From: Charina bottae
Taxonomy: Eukaryota > Chordata > Lepidosauria > Squamata > Charinaidae
Assembly (NCBI GenBank): GCA_023362775.1
Contig: JALMGJ010000002.1
Coordinates: forward strand, 29,293,414 to 29,357,413
DNA length: 64,000 nt
Direction: 5' to 3'
Part shown: one piece after another, positions 31,171 through 43,701 of the stretch
Layout: every line of letters starts with the position of its first letter
How positions within the stretch are numbered: position 1 is the first letter of the stretch
Position numbers and translations under genes: made by a program
Notes under the pieces: model-generated
What the model saw: the letters and a program-made list of their open reading frames with translations, nothing else
Database searches by the model: none
What the model was told of the DNA's origin: nothing

Positions 31171-32178
31171 TCAGCCTTTGTCTTTCTCCACCAGTGCTCC
31201 AGTTGTCTCTTCACCCTCTTCAGAACCCTCAACTCCTCCATAAACCACAGGGAGTGATGGGTCAAATGGGGCTGGAGAGGTCCTGTTCAAGGCCCCAGCC
31301 GCTTCCCTATTCCAGGCTGCTGCCAGGGCCTCTGCTGGACCATGCAGCAGGTCCTCGGGTATTACCCACAGCTCCCTCTGAAACCTCCTTGGGTCCATAA
31401 GTCGCCAGGGGTGGACCAATCAAATAGGTCCTGCCTCCCTGCGGAGTGGGGTGGCATAAGAGAATCTCAAGGAGACCAGGGCGTGATCTGACCATGAAAA
31501 CAGGGATTGTTCTAACTTTCCCCTCAGGTCACTTTGACATTGCTCTGACAAGAAAACCAAATCTGGAGTGAGTCCACTGTCTCGAGTCGGGTCCCGAATA
31601 ATCTGGGACAGGCCCATGGCTGCCATGGTAGCCATGAACTCCCGAGCTGCTTCTGAGGCATGCCCCAAGGACAGCAAGTTAAAATCCCTCAGGACCATAA
31701 GCCTGGGTAACTCTACCGCCAGCCCTGAGACAGCCTCCAGCAGCTCAGGCAGGGAGGTTTCTATGCAGCAGGGAAGCTGGTACAGTAGCAACACCCCCAA
31801 CTGTTCTCGGGAACCCAATTTGAAAAACAGGGTCTCACATCCGAACACTTGTGGAGCAAGGCCCCTGAAGGCCACTAGAGACTCTCTAATGACAACCGCC
31901 ACACCTCCTCCCCTACCCCGGTGTCTCAGCTGGTGCCACACCTGAAACCCAGCTGGGCACATTTCTGAGAGGGCTACCCCTCCCTCTGGGCCCAGCCAGG
32001 TCTCAGTAATACACACCAGGTCGGCCCCCTCCTCCATGATTAAATCACTTATGAGGGGGGCGTTGTTGTTTACTGACCTGGAGTTAAACAGCAGCAGCAG
32101 GAAACCAGGGCCCTCAAGGATCTGCTGTCCAGAATCTGGGTTTGAACTCGGAGGACCAGAACGCGCCACCGGTAACAA
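31171..32178 (-). pseudogene. L2-type LINE APE endonuclease
   Basis: Frame 32178-31420 shows FNSRSVNNNAPLISDLI, CITETWLGPEG, GGGVAVVIRESL, VLRDFNLLS (the usual GDFN has become RDFN) and SWSDHALVSL with the catalytic D/H. A frame shift near 31420 separates it from the linker (31419-31171). The minus-strand region upstream to about 32690 is C-rich on the plus strand and probably the LINE 5' part. Confidence 0.8.
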
Positions 32179-32700
32179 ACACCGGGGCGCCTTCCTCGAA
32201 GATGGCCTGTCCTTCGGTTCCCATCATGATATCTCCTGCCCGTCACCACCTCAATCAAATTGCCTGCCCCATGGTCCCCAGAGTTTCCCGACCCGGTTGC
32301 CTGCACTCCCGGATCCTTAGAAATCCTGGGTCTAAGCAGGGGTCTCTTTTTCCATATATCCATCCTTTCACCCTCAATCTTCCTGGGCAGTCGTAGGACT
32401 TCCAGTGCAAACAGCTAATGCTCTAGGCACTGTTAAGCCCCAACCGCCCCAACCGCCCCACACACCCAACACACTTTCACTGTGCCACCTGTGGCCTCTC
32501 TCACTAGCCACAGCAGGGCAACACAGTCACTCCTACCTACCCTGTCTCCCACTCAGGGTTAGGTACTCTCACATAACTCATACAACCCTGCCCCCCCCTC
32601 GTGACTCTCACTCACGGGGGGGAACAGCACTCACACTAAGAGACCTCGCAACCCTCTGCCGCCCTAATAAACTGGGGTGATCGGTCCTCCCCTTCATCCA
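32179..32700 (-). other. L2-type LINE 5' region, no clear protein
   Basis: A 97-residue minus-strand frame (32363-32070) overlaps the endonuclease start in another frame and has no known domain. 32400-32690 is a CpG-poor C-rich tract (CCAACCGCCCC repeats), plausible as 5' UTR. Confidence 0.45.
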
Positions 32701-34080
32701 CCAAGCTGTGGCAATATTAAAATATGATAATTTCCAATATTAAAGATTCAGGCTTACCTAGACATTTTTGGGGTGAAGCCATACTGACTGCTGATTATTT
32801 AGTGAATAGATTGTGGAGTTCAGTGATAAGTACTACTCCATATTATTTGTTATTTAACAAGCAACCTGTTTTGTCTAATTTGAGAGGTTTTGGTTGCTAT
32901 TCATGGGTATATATTCCCAAAAGTCAAAGAAGAAAGGGGCAGCCTAAGGCTATGAAGCTAAGGTTTGTTCGTTATCAACCTGGTTCAAAAGCTTATAGAT
33001 TTGCAATTGATCATGGGAAGGTAATTATTTCTAGATCAGTGGAATTTGCAGAGCAGGATAACTGGAAAAAAATACATGCAAACACAGACTTTTTTGCCAA
33101 CATCTGAAACTAAGGAGCATAGTGAACAAGATTTACAGCATGCAGTAGCAAGTCCTGAAACCACTGTTAAAGGAACAGAACTTCGTCCTCCAAAGATAGA
33201 GAGAGAGGAGGGGCAGATGTTTGGGTGTTTGTTCCCAGGCGTTCTGAGAGAACAACTAAAAATAAACCTCCTGAACATTTTACACTGGGGGAAGTAACAG
33301 TAAATTTAGTGTATTGTGAACCACATAGTTTACAGGAGGTAATACAATTACCCAAGAAAGAATTTAAAAAATGGTTTGCAGCCATGGATGGGGAAATGAA
33401 TTCTATGGCTGTTCATAATGTGTTTACATCAACAGCTTTGCCAGAAGGACAGAGTGCTGTTGGGTGTAGAAGGGTATACAAAATAAAACTGGTATTAGGG
33501 GAAGTAAAATATAAGGCATGCCTCGTTGCTCAAGGATTTACTCAAAGGAAACATCAGGATTATGGTGAAACGTATGGTCCCACAGTGAGAGGGGAGAGTG
33601 TTAGATTAACATTAAAGATTGCAGCAATTAGGCAATGTGAGGTAAATCATTTTGATGTTACGACTGCATATCTGAATGTAGAACTAAAGGAAGATATTTA
33701 CATGTGTGAAGCTCCTGGGTATGAGAGTAAAACACAAGGCATGGTATATAAATTGAACAAAGTGATCTATGGTTTAAAGCAATCTTCCTGAAAGTGGAAT
33801 TTATGTCTAGATGCAACATTGCAAGCCATGTGGTTTAATAGAAGTATTGCAGATCCCTGGGTATACACCAAGGGAACAGGGAAAGAACAGCAGATTATTT
33901 TAATTTTTGTGGATGACATCTGTCTAATTGCACAAACCACAGAGCAGATAAAAGAATTTGCAGGGAATATAGGTAAAGAGTTTCAATTGAAGGATCTAGG
34001 ACAAATAAAAAATTATTTGGGGGTTAATATACAAAAGACACATAAGGGTAGTTTTTTGTTAAGCCAGAAGCAGAAGATTG

Positions 34081-34187
34081 TAAAATTTTTAATAATTAAA
34101 AATTATTAATAAATAATTTATTAAAATTTATTTTAAAAAATTAAAATAATTAATTTTTAATTATTATATTTTTAATTAATATAATAT
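34081..34187. repeat. 107-bp stretch with no G or C
   Basis: Every base from 34081 to 34187 is A or T, with TAAT/ATTA palindromic units. It interrupts the copia IV RT between conserved blocks. Confidence 0.8.
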
Positions 34188-34369
34188 CGAAGATTGTAAG
34201 CCAGTAAAAACGCCTATGGTGGTAGATTTCCAAAAGACCATAGGAAATATAGAATTTCAAGAACCTGAATTATATCATTCTGCAATTGGCAGCTTATTAT
34301 ATATTGCACAATGGTCTAGACCTGATATAGCTAACGCTGTAGGGATATTAAGGAGGTTAGTATCTAAAC

Positions 34370-34522
34370 CAGGGCTTTCCAAAGTTTTCCCGCAATGACA
34401 TACCAACCGCCGTTGGTGTGTCGCCGTGGGAAAACCCGGAAGCGCTGAGGATGATCAGCGCTTCCAGGTTGTGTGGCGACACACCAGACTGTGTGTCGCG
34501 ACACACAGTTTGGAAAGCTCTG
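34370..34522. mobile_element. hAT-type MITE in copia IV (153 bp)
   Basis: Termini CAGGGCTTTCC and GGAAAGCTCTG are inverted repeats. Exact 8-bp target duplication atctaaac (34362-34369 and 34523-34530). Interior has gcgacacac motifs shared with 6699-7016. Confidence 0.88.
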
Positions 34523-34930
34523 ATCTAAACCAACACAAAATGCATGGCAAGCTATGAAAAGGGTTTTAAGGTATTTAAATGGGACCATTAATACATGTTT
34601 GTTATTGAGTTCTGAGGAGAAGAAGAATCTAGAGTGTTTTGTAGACAGAGATTGGGCAGGTGACATAAGTGACAGAAAATCAACCACATGACTGATTATC
34701 ACATATGCAGATTCTGTTATACATTGGAAAGTAAAGAAACAAAACACGATTTCTGTTTCAACAGTAGAAGCTGAATTTGTGGCATTATCTGATTTATGTA
34801 ATGATGTAATATGGTAGAAACAGTTGTTTATAGATTTGAATATGTATATTGAAATGCCTGTAACTGTATATAAAGTTTCCCAAAATGGCTGTGATGGATG
34901 GGCTTCAGAATGTATCTGGTGAAAATTCTG

Positions 34931-35112
34931 ATTTATTAACGAACCAGTTGACCTTTGCCTAAATCTGTCTCTTCTTCTTTAAGGTTAAAAGGCAAAAGAA
35001 GTAGCAAAGTTCATGCCAGGATAGGTTGGTTGGTTGGTTTTTTAATTCTTTCCTGGTCCTACAATCATATACCCTCACTTTATGAAATCAATAGGGGGTG
35101 GTAGGAAATGGA
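34931..35112. other. No gene recognised
   Basis: Short (TTGG)n run near 35025; otherwise no feature. Confidence 0.4.
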
Positions 35113-35331
35113 AAGAGAGCCAGTTTGGTGTAGCGGCTCAGGTACCAGGCTAGAAACTGGGAGACTCCTGCCTTAGGCACAAACCCAGCTGGGTGACCTT
35201 AGGCTAGTCACTCTCTTTCAGCCCTAGGAAAAAGGCAATGGCAGATCACTTCTGAAATCTTGCCAAGAGAATTGCAGGGATTTTCCAGGCAGTTGCCAGG
35301 ATCAACACTGACTTGAAGGAACAAAAAAAAA
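35113..35331 (+). mobile_element. Sauria-type tRNA-derived SINE
   Basis: Starts AGAGAGCCAGTTTGGTGTAG. Pol III A-box TGGTGTAGCGGCTCAGG at 35126. Body with CTGGGTGACCTTAGGC and a tail ACTTGAAGGAACAAAAAAAA resembling BovB-type tails, which suggests mobilisation by BovB. Confidence 0.8.
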
Positions 35332-36176
35332 GTGCCAGTCTTTGACCAAGAGGTTAGAGGCAGCGGCAGATCAATTGAACAAGAGAAGGCAGAGATGTGA
35401 CCCCTTATTGTGGTGGCAGGACAAGAAGTGAAGAGAGATGCCATGCTCTTCACAGTAGATAAAGTCAATGTTAGATGATCAAGAGAGAGTGTGTGAAGGT
35501 GACTATGGTATTCCAAAGTTTATTTAATCTGGAAATGGGAAAAGAGCCTTTCTTTCTACTGAGGTAGCATTCAGTTTTCTTACAGCATCCCAAACCAGCA
35601 CAAACATTCAGTTTAAAAGATCTAGACACAGAACCTCCCCCTTCCTGTCGTTCTCTCTCTCTCCCCAGTCTACCACATCCAGTTAGAAATTACATTAGCA
35701 ACTGGGAATGGGGAAAACACCCCACCCCATGTGCTGCCCTGCCCTTCTCCAACGTAACACTGAGGAATTGTAGGAGGGGATATCCTTGGAATCCCAAAGG
35801 AGAAAATCTTACCTGCCGTGGCTGTACTATCTGTGGTACCAGATAATCCCCAAGTTGCATCCTTCTCCAACTCAGGTGGGAGGAATAGGCAGCGTGGAGG
35901 ACTCTGGCCACAGTCTGGATTGAAGTGGAAATACTTTATGAATCCTCAGACAGGAATCTTGCAACCAGATCCTGGGGTGGGATTTCCCACTTCACTTTTT
36001 CTCTGTATCTACCCCAAACATTCTTTGATAACACAGGGCTTGGTGTGTCTTGTACTATTTGAAACTTTCAAAACTTTGTTAAAACGTGGATTTAATTATT
36101 TATTTTGAATGGCCATATTTCTTTAACTGTGTTCTGAATAAGGCAACGTGTGTTAAAATATAAGACAAACTAACTA
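35332..36176. other. No gene recognised
   Basis: Unique-looking sequence with only short frames. No motif, no obvious repeat boundary. Confidence 0.4.
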
Positions 36177-36966
36177 AAATGAATACAAGAAAACAAAGGG
36201 GGTCAGGGTCTGGTGAGGAGGAATGGCTAAAATCAATGTTTGAAGAATATACAACAAAAACATCAAAAATATTATACAGAGTGTAACTAAAATATTGGAA
36301 GAAAAACTAGAAGGTTTAGAAAAAAGACTAGAACAAAAGTTAAAAAAGATGGACAAAAAAGTGTAGAAATAAAGTTAATGATAGAGTTGACAGACTAGAA
36401 AGTGAAAAAGAAAAAGAGTTAGACAGACTAGCTTTATTAGAGATGAAAGAAAAGGAATATTGCCTAAGACTCAGAAATGTGCCAGAGGGAAGGGAAAATG
36501 ATATGGAAGAAACAATCATTCAAATGCTAGCAAGTCTAATAGGTTGGGAAGATGAAAGAATGGAGGAGGAAATATAAAAAAATATTTTGGATTCATTCCA
36601 AATATGCTATGATTTATCATAAGCCAAGGGATATTCTAATTGAATTTGCAAAAAACAAAAACAAAAAAACTAGAGACCTAATAGTTCAAGCCCACTTTGA
36701 CAAAAAATAAATATAGAAGTGGAAGATATTATAGTATTAAAAGAAATTCCTACAAGAATATTAAGGAAAAGAAAGGAGTACACCTTCTTAACAGATACAT
36801 TAAAAAGAAACAAAATCTCCTTTAGTTGGGAAAGGCTTGAAGGAATGGGTTTTACTTTTCAGCAGAAAAAATTCAAACTTAGTTCCATTTTAAAAGCCAA
36901 AGATTTCTTAAAGAAATATAGAAGAGAACTAAATCAAGAGAAAGACAAAAATGAAAAAAAAAGATA
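36177..36966 (+). pseudogene. L1-I ORF1 (RNA-binding protein)
   Basis: Remnants of the L1 ORF1 protein, which coats L1 RNA. The coiled-coil-like part at 36370-36470 (VDRLESEKEKELDRL), the RRM-like part around 36470-36580 (LRLRNVPEG, an L1 ORF1 hallmark), and the C-terminal domain in an open frame 36719-36967 (LRKRKEYTFLTDTLKRN, ISFSWERLEGMGF) are separated by several stops. Confidence 0.75.
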
Positions 36967-37031
36967 AGGAAATATCTAAAGAGGGAACAGCTTCAAACTC
37001 TAAAGAATTTGAGAATCTACTTGTAAATGAA

Positions 37032-40000
37032 TGAATTAAAATGTTTAACATGCAACATTAATGGAGATAATGCTCCAGAAAAAAGGAAAAAATATTTCAT
37101 TATTTGTATAAATTAAAACAGGAAATAATATATTTACAAGAAACACATATTAGAAAAAATGATGTTAAATATTTGATGAAAAAAAAGTTAGGAATGGAAT
37201 TTATATCCGCCAAAGAGAAAAAAACAAATGGAATTGTAATATATGTGAAACCTTATTTGAAACCGAAGCAATTAATCACAGATGTAAATGAAAGATATAT
37301 TGCAGTAGAAATTGAGATACAAGGATCCAAAATGATAATTATAAGTATATATGCACCTAATGATAATCAAAATAAATTTTACAATGAATTATCAACTAAA
37401 TTAACAGCCTTTTCATATAGTAGTTGGTGTATGCTAGGAGACTGGAATGGGGTCACAGTACCAACAATTGACAGAAAGTCTGATAAAAAAATTAAAGATA
37501 AGCAAGGGAAACTATCCCAATCTTTTTTTGAACTAATGAACAATTTGACATTGGTTGATTCATGCAGACAAAAAAAATGGATCAGCAAGATTACACTTTC
37601 TATTCTGACAGATTTAAATCCTTCTCTAGAATCAACATGATTTGGATTTCTCTAAACTTGGCAAATAAAATTTCTAAGGTAAATATTATTCCTAAAATAT
37701 TTTCAGACCATTACCCGGTAAATATTATATTAAAAATAAGCTCTAAGAGCTATAGATGGAGATTAAATGAATCAATTTTGAAAAAAGAAGAACTAGTGGA
37801 AGATTGCAAAAAAAAAGTTAAGTGAATTTTTTGAAATTAACCTAAACAATGAAGTGGACATTAGTACGGTATGGGATACCAGTAAAGCATACATGAGGGG
37901 ATATTTCATGTATCTAAATAGAATATTAAGAAAAGCGTCGCAACAAAAAATACAAATAGTTTTAGAACAAATTAAACTTAAAGAAAAGGAATTACAGGAA
38001 AAACCCTCAGATGGAAGAATTAGACATCAAATTAACATACTACAACAACAAGTAAAATTATAAACACTAAAAGAAATTGAAACAAAATTGAGATATGTTA
38101 AGCAAAGAAATTTTGAATTTGCAAATAAAATAGGTAAATGGCTAGCCTATAAAAAAAGAAAAGAAAAAGAAAGAAAAATGATCGCCAAGATTAGAGAAAA
38201 CAATATAGACCTAGTAGATAATAAGAAAACTAAACAAGCATTTTTAAACTTTTTTCCAACCTATATGAAAAATAAGAAATCTCTTTAGATAAGATTGATG
38301 AATATCTGTCACAACATAAACTTCCAAAATTATCATCTTCCCAGAAAATAACTGTTAATTGTCCTACTACAGTCCAATAAATATTAGAAGCTATAAAAAA
38401 ACTTAAAATAGGTAAAGCACCACGGCCAGATGGTTTCACCGCCAGTTATTATAAATGTTTTGTGGATCAAATTATTAAACCATTCCAAGAAAAGGTAAAC
38501 ACAAATATGACTGGATGAGCTATCCCAAAAACATGGACTGAAGCAAATATAATATTAATTCTTAAAGAAGGGCAAGATATGACACATTGTAAAAATTATA
38601 GACCAATATCCTTACTAAATAATGATTATAAGTTATTCACATTGATTCTTACAGAAAGATTGAAATTAGTTTTACAAAATATTATTAACTATGATCAAAG
38701 TGGTTTTTTGCCCAAAAGACAAATAAAAGACAATATAAGAACAATATTAGATGTAATTGAATATGGCTAATTTAATAACGAAAAACAAATTACCCTGTTA
38801 TTTCTTGATGCAGAAAAAGCATTTGACAACTTAAATTGGAACTTTATGTTCAAGATATTAGAAAATATGTAATTTGGTGAATCATTTATAAAAGCAATTA
38901 AATCAATATATACTACTCAAAAAGATAAAAAAATAGAAAGAATAAGGATTAAACAAGAACGTTTTAAATTAAGGGCCTTTGCAGATGATTTAGTTATTAT
39001 TTTACAAAACCAATTAATAGAATATTTAATGGAAAAATTTCAAGAATACGGAGTTAGCCGGGTTTAAAATAAATAAACAAAAAAAAAAATGATTAACATA
39101 AATATGACTCAAAATAATCAAGAAATTTTAGAAACTAGAACAGGTTTTAAAGAAGTGAAGAAGATAAAATACCTAGGAGTAATAATTTCAAAAAAATAAT
39201 AATGATTTGTTTCAAAATAATTATACTAAAATATGGTCTGAAATAAAACAGGATTTGATAAGATGGGGAAAATTACAATTATCTCTAATGGGAAGAATAT
39301 CAATAATAAAAATGAACGTATTACAAAGAATGCTATTCTTATTCCAAACTATACCAATTCAAATAATAGATAATACCTTTAAACAATGGCAAAATCATCT
39401 ATCAAAACTTATATGGCAAGGAAAAAAACCAAGAATAAAATTCAACCTATTACAAGATGCTAAAGAAAGAGGAGGGCTGGGCCTACCAGATTTAAAAGTA
39501 TATTATGAAGCATGCTGTCTGATGTGGTTAAAAGAATGGATAACATTGGAAAATTATAGATTACTATCATTGGAAGGCCATGAACTGAAATTTGGTTGGC
39601 ACGCATTCCTGTGGGATGACAAAGTAAAAGTAAACCAAGCGTTTAACAACCACTTTATTAGAAGAGCTTTATTAAAGATATGGAATAAATATAAGCCAAG
39701 ATTAACCTCTAATATACCACTTTGGTTGTCACCACAGGAAATGATTGCAAGAAAAGAAAGTTCAACAAATACAAAATGGCTAAGATATAAAGATGTACTA
39801 AAATTTGAGAAAGACAAAGTAGTAATTAAGACAAGAGAAGAATTAGAAGAAAATGGATATCAATGCCACTGGTTCACATATATGCAAATTTTAAAACAAT
39901 ATAAATTAGACAAAAATAAATATAAATTTGAAAAAGAAATAACATTGTTAGAAAAATAAATATGTTTGAATAACAAACATACTGTTGCAAAATTATACAA

Positions 40001-40360
40001 AATGTTATTGCAGTTTAAATTAAAAGATGAGCAAACAAAGGAATGTATGATTAAAAGGGCAAATTTTTTGGTTATAATATTTTAAATAATCAGTGGTAAA
40101 AAATGTGGACCAAAGGTTTAAAATTTACACTAAATTATAACTTGAAAGAAAATTTTTATAAAATTATGTACAGGTGGTATATCACTCCAGATAAATTATC
40201 CAAAATGTATAAAAATATGTCTAACACTTGCTGGAAATGTATGTCTGAAACTGGAACATTTTATCACTTATGGTGGACATGTAAGAAGGCTAAAAAATTT
40301 TGGGAGATGATACATAAAACTACTCAAAAAATCTTGAAAATTGACATAATAAAAATATGA
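37032..40360 (+). pseudogene. L1-I ORF2 (endonuclease-RT)
   Basis: Endonuclease 37104-37740: IYLQETHIRKND, IISIYAPND, LGDWNGV, FSDHYPV. RT 38400-39060: KAPRPDGFTASYYKCF, KNYRPISLLNNDYK, DQSGFLPKRQIKDN, FLDAEKAFDNLNW, FADDLVI. A deletion removes the usual QGCPLSP region near 38930. C-terminal part 39207-40360 ends with a Cys/His motif CWKCMSETGTFYHLWWTC. Multiple stops and frameshifts. Confidence 0.85.
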
Positions 40361-40519
40361 ATGAATTTAAAACAGATTGGCAACCTCTTATAGAACACAT
40401 TGAGATGACAAAAAAGATAATGTTATATATATGGGATTTACTGACTAAATGTTTATATAAATAGAAATAAGGGAAAATTACATATAAATAAGACAAGAGG
40501 ATATACATATTTTATTTAT

Positions 40520-40590
40520 ATTAACTGCCCAGAGTTCTCCTTGTGGAGAAGATGGGCGGTAATATAAATCCAATAAATAAATAAATAAAT
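40520..40590 (+). repeat. LINE 3' tail (L2 type)
   Basis: CTGCCCAGAGTTCTCC...GATGGGCGGTAATATAAAT then (AATA)n, comparable with the tail at 9498-9609. Confidence 0.6.
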
Positions 40591-40679
40591 ATTATATTTA
40601 TAAATATATAATCACAGTTTAGATAGACGGAAACCTAATTTCAGAATGTTTTGTCGTATGACTGGGTTTTTTTTTTTTG

Positions 40680-41046
40680 TTATTAGTTGCTGCTAATATT
40701 CCTGAGAGCACTAATGAAGCCTGAAAGTCCAATTGACAAACAATATTTTTTACTTCCCTGTTTGGAAAATATAAAAAGAAGGGCTGTGTCATTGTTTGAG
40801 TTACCAGAGGGATGCTTTCTGAGAAGGCAACACAAACTCCTTTATTGATGGTCACAAGCACAAAAGAACTTCTGAACTTTTCCCCACTTTCATTCTCCGG
40901 AGCAGCGAGGCCAATCCACATCCATTGGAAATGCAGGAGCAGTTTAACAATCGCCAAGTGAGGAGGCTCTTGTTTTGGACTCACCCGGTAGAAAAAGGAA
41001 AATGATGTTTTTGTTCAGGAATGTGGCTGATGACCCCATAGCTGAT
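40680..41046 (-). pseudogene. V2R vomeronasal receptor exon 3 fragment
   Basis: Minus-strand start of a V2R third exon, which encodes part of the extracellular ligand-binding domain of these class C GPCRs. A splice acceptor (TTTCTGTGACATGTTAG) precedes ISYGVISHIPEQKHHFP at 41046. A one-base loss in a T run near 40993 shifts the frame to YRVSPKQEPPHLAIVKLLLHF, then QWMWIGL and GEKFRSSF. Similarity stops near 40680 at a run of T (A on the minus strand), so most of the exon is missing. It is antisense to the V2R exons at 43702 and 58750. Confidence 0.78.
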
Positions 41047-41454
41047 CTAACATGTCACAGAAAAGAGAGTGTTTGTCCCGCCATTGGGGGAGAGAAAAAT
41101 GAGTGCTTAAATCTAAGGCTCCTTCCCAAATTGCAGAGAAGTTACTTCTACCTGTCCTTCAGTTTCAACAATGAAATGTGCTATTGTTGTTACCGGCTGA
41201 GGCCTTGAGGTCATCTACCACTGCTAAGTTGATTTGATTTGACAGAAACAAATCATCATCTTCAAAAGTTGCTCTGATCATGGAAGGCCTGCTCTTCAAG
41301 AGAAGATGGGGCCACAACTGAGAAGACTCATTCCTGTCCTTCCTAGAATTGACATTTTTTAAGAGAAGGGACCAGAAGGGAGTGCACCCTTCCCATTTTT
41401 ATTGGTTAAGTAAGCAGAAGCCACTGAGAGAAGGCCGTGCCAGAGATAGTCAGA
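41047..41454. other. No gene recognised
   Basis: On the minus strand this is upstream of the broken V2R exon 3 (intron side); no exon seen. Confidence 0.4.
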
Positions 41455-41600
41455 CCCGAGTCTTGTAAGCTTTCAGGGTGGCAACCAGCATCTTGAATTG
41501 CACCTGGAAGGAAGTTGATAACCAGTGCAGCTCTCACAGGTTATTGGACAATACTTTGGGGCTCCCATCACTAAGTGATCTACTGACCTCTGGACCAGTT
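41455..41600 (-). repeat. L2 LINE fragment
   Basis: Similar to 25870-25930 (AACCAGCATCTTGAATTGCACC against AACCAACACCTTGAATTGGACC), the part coding LHW-PV-FR-QFKVL in L2 LINEs; strongly decayed. Confidence 0.5.
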
Positions 41601-42471
41601 GAGACTTGTGGGTGGTCTTTAAGGTCAAGACCATGTAGAGTGAGTTTGTGGGAGTCAAAATGAAAGGTGACTAAGGCATGAGGGACTGTGAGCAGGTCCT
41701 TCTGATGCAGGAAAGGCTGTGGGAGGGACATCCATTTGGGTTGAGGGGCCAGTTGCAGTCCAGTGCTGGCAGTGTTGGCAAGGGAAGGGCCAGGGCTAGA
41801 AAGAAGAAATGAGGAAAAGTCCTAGTCAACAGATTCAAGTGGCAAGATACACTACCCTTTGTGAGTGACAAGGCCGCCTGCAGTGGAAGAGTAAAGGATA
41901 GCAGAAGGAGTGGTTTGCATTCAATTGTGTTCACAGGGGAAAACAAAATCCCTGCCAAAGTTCATGGTCATCCTGAGTGAGGAACCAACTTTTTGCTTAG
42001 GTTCCTCTTCACTGGGAGAGCAGTCAAAACTGAACGAATGAACCCAGCCAGAGAGAAAGTGCTGAAAACTTGGAACAGTTTTAGAAAACTTAGTTCAATG
42101 TGAAAATTAACAGATAAGTTCTCATCAGTGTTCTGAGTCTAATGGAGGAGAAACAGTTCAGGAGAAAACTTTATACCTCTGCTTTGTTCTCATCTGTGTA
42201 AAAAGAAAAGATACATTTTCACTGGAAATTGATGTTTGGGACCCATCCAGTCAGAGACCCTGACTGCATCATCAGCCACATCATCTCAATGAGAAAATTT
42301 GTTTGTAGCAGGTCTAGGAGAAAAAACTATTGGTTCTTACATTTTGCTTTTCTTTTATGCAAATTAGGTCCAAGGTCAATATAAATCAAAGAAAATAGAA
42401 TAGACAGTCCAAGACACCACAGCAAAACAGCAAAATCCAGGGATATACTATACTATCTCCTTACTATGAAC

Positions 42472-42931
42472 ATTTATTTATTCGTATCAAAAGCATCACA
42501 GTTAAAATCATACTGTAAAACATAGCATTTAAAATATGAAATATAAAAGTTAAAATATATAATTATTAGACAGATCTTGCCCAGAAACTTGCAACATTAA
42601 TTGCATTCTGTCATGCTATCATGAGGTCCACACGTGTGAATTGATCAGGGCACAAAGGGCAAGTGTACATATGTGTTGTTGTCTGCAAGTCTCCACAATC
42701 ACAAAGGGAAGAGGTCACCGGATAACCCCATTTATTCAGAGTATCTCTAGATCTTGTTATACCCATGCACAGTCTATTCAACGATTTCTAAACTTCCCAG
42801 CTTTTGCAAAACCAGGTGCCAGCTCCTCTGCTGTTTCCATCCAATGTTGATCCTTTGTACCTTTCCATAGATCTACTCTACTTTTAAATTCATCAGAATC
42901 TTCCATCAACCTAAGGAAAATAAGGAAACTG
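42472..42931 (-). mobile_element. LINE 3' fragment present only in unit 1
   Basis: About 460 bp absent from the matching place in unit 2 (57975). Flanked by tgaac (42467-42471 and 42932-42936). Minus-strand frame contains a Cys/His motif (CDCGDLQTTTHMYTCPLC) typical of the C-terminus of some LINE proteins; ends in an AATAAAT-type tail on the minus strand. The clade is uncertain. Confidence 0.6.
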
Positions 42932-43701
42932 TGAACATGAAGATTTCTAGTCATCTCCTTTTCAGAAATCAGAAAGTGACTTTGTAACAAATTTCCCTCA
43001 TGATTCATATGGATGACATCTCATTCCCTGGATGTAGATATGCTGGGGTATCTGATCTGAATTTAGGAAGATGGCCTTATCCACACCAGGACAGCGTGAG
43101 GAGGAATTATAATATGCCCATTGGCTAGTTAAGCACTGTCCAGAATAAATCATAATATGACTCCCAGCAGATATTAAGATTATTACAACTTTTAATATTT
43201 TAAAAACTTTCCTGAATAAAAGGCAATCAAACTTTCCTGACTTGTTCGTTTGTTGACTGCCAAGCTGGAACCATGAGTCACACTTTTTTTTTTTCCTGCA
43301 GCTGCACACCTTTGTTGCAACAGTGACTCCCAATTGCCCTTATTATTATCAATATCATTGTGATTTATTCTTTTTTAAACCAAGGCTATGGGATTTTACC
43401 ACTATTATTGTATGTCACTTTGGAAACCATCATGACAAATATTTTGTAACTTCTCTAAGGCAAAACCTGAAAAGCTGGCCCGTATCTACTTTCTGCTCTG
43501 CTAAGAGCAGACAGTGGGACTGGAGTACACACAGACTATACCAGACTGAAATTAAAAGTTGCCCTTTCAGATCTGCTACCAGGCTGGACCATCTTTACTA
43601 TAGCTGTGCCCTTTTGTAAGAGATTATTCCTCCTAATCATCCACCCAGAGAATAAGGATGAGGCATCTCTCTGAGAGACAACCATAGCAAGCAACTCCAT
43701 C

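Larger units (their letters stand above)
32701..34930 (+). pseudogene. Ty1/copia IV: integrase C-terminus, RT and RNase H (decayed)
   Basis: An older, different copia family on the plus strand. Integrase C-terminal domain 32715-33107 (LPRHFWGEAILTADYLVNR, TPYYLLFNKQP, FVRYQPGSKAYRF). RT 33225-34109: MDGEMNSMAVHNVF, VAQGFTQ, FDVTTAYLNVEL, VIYGLKQSS then a stop; the catalytic FVDDICLIA and KDLGQIKNYLGVN. A pure A/T insertion sits at 34081-34187 and a hAT MITE at 34370-34522. RNase H remnants run 34590-34930 (STVEAEFVALSDL, with stops). No LTRs recognised. Confidence 0.83.
36177..40510 (+). mobile_element. L1 LINE, L1-I (decayed)
   Basis: A-rich plus-strand L1 with recognisable ORF1 and ORF2, both full of stops and small deletions. 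Homologous to L1-II (44512-57327, minus) but much more damaged. The 3' border is about 40510, where an L2-type LINE tail begins. Confidence 0.82.

Noticed and set aside
31420..31945. Plus-strand frame of 125 residues at 31568-31945
   Set aside because: Antisense of the L2 endonuclease, which has recognisable catalytic motifs.
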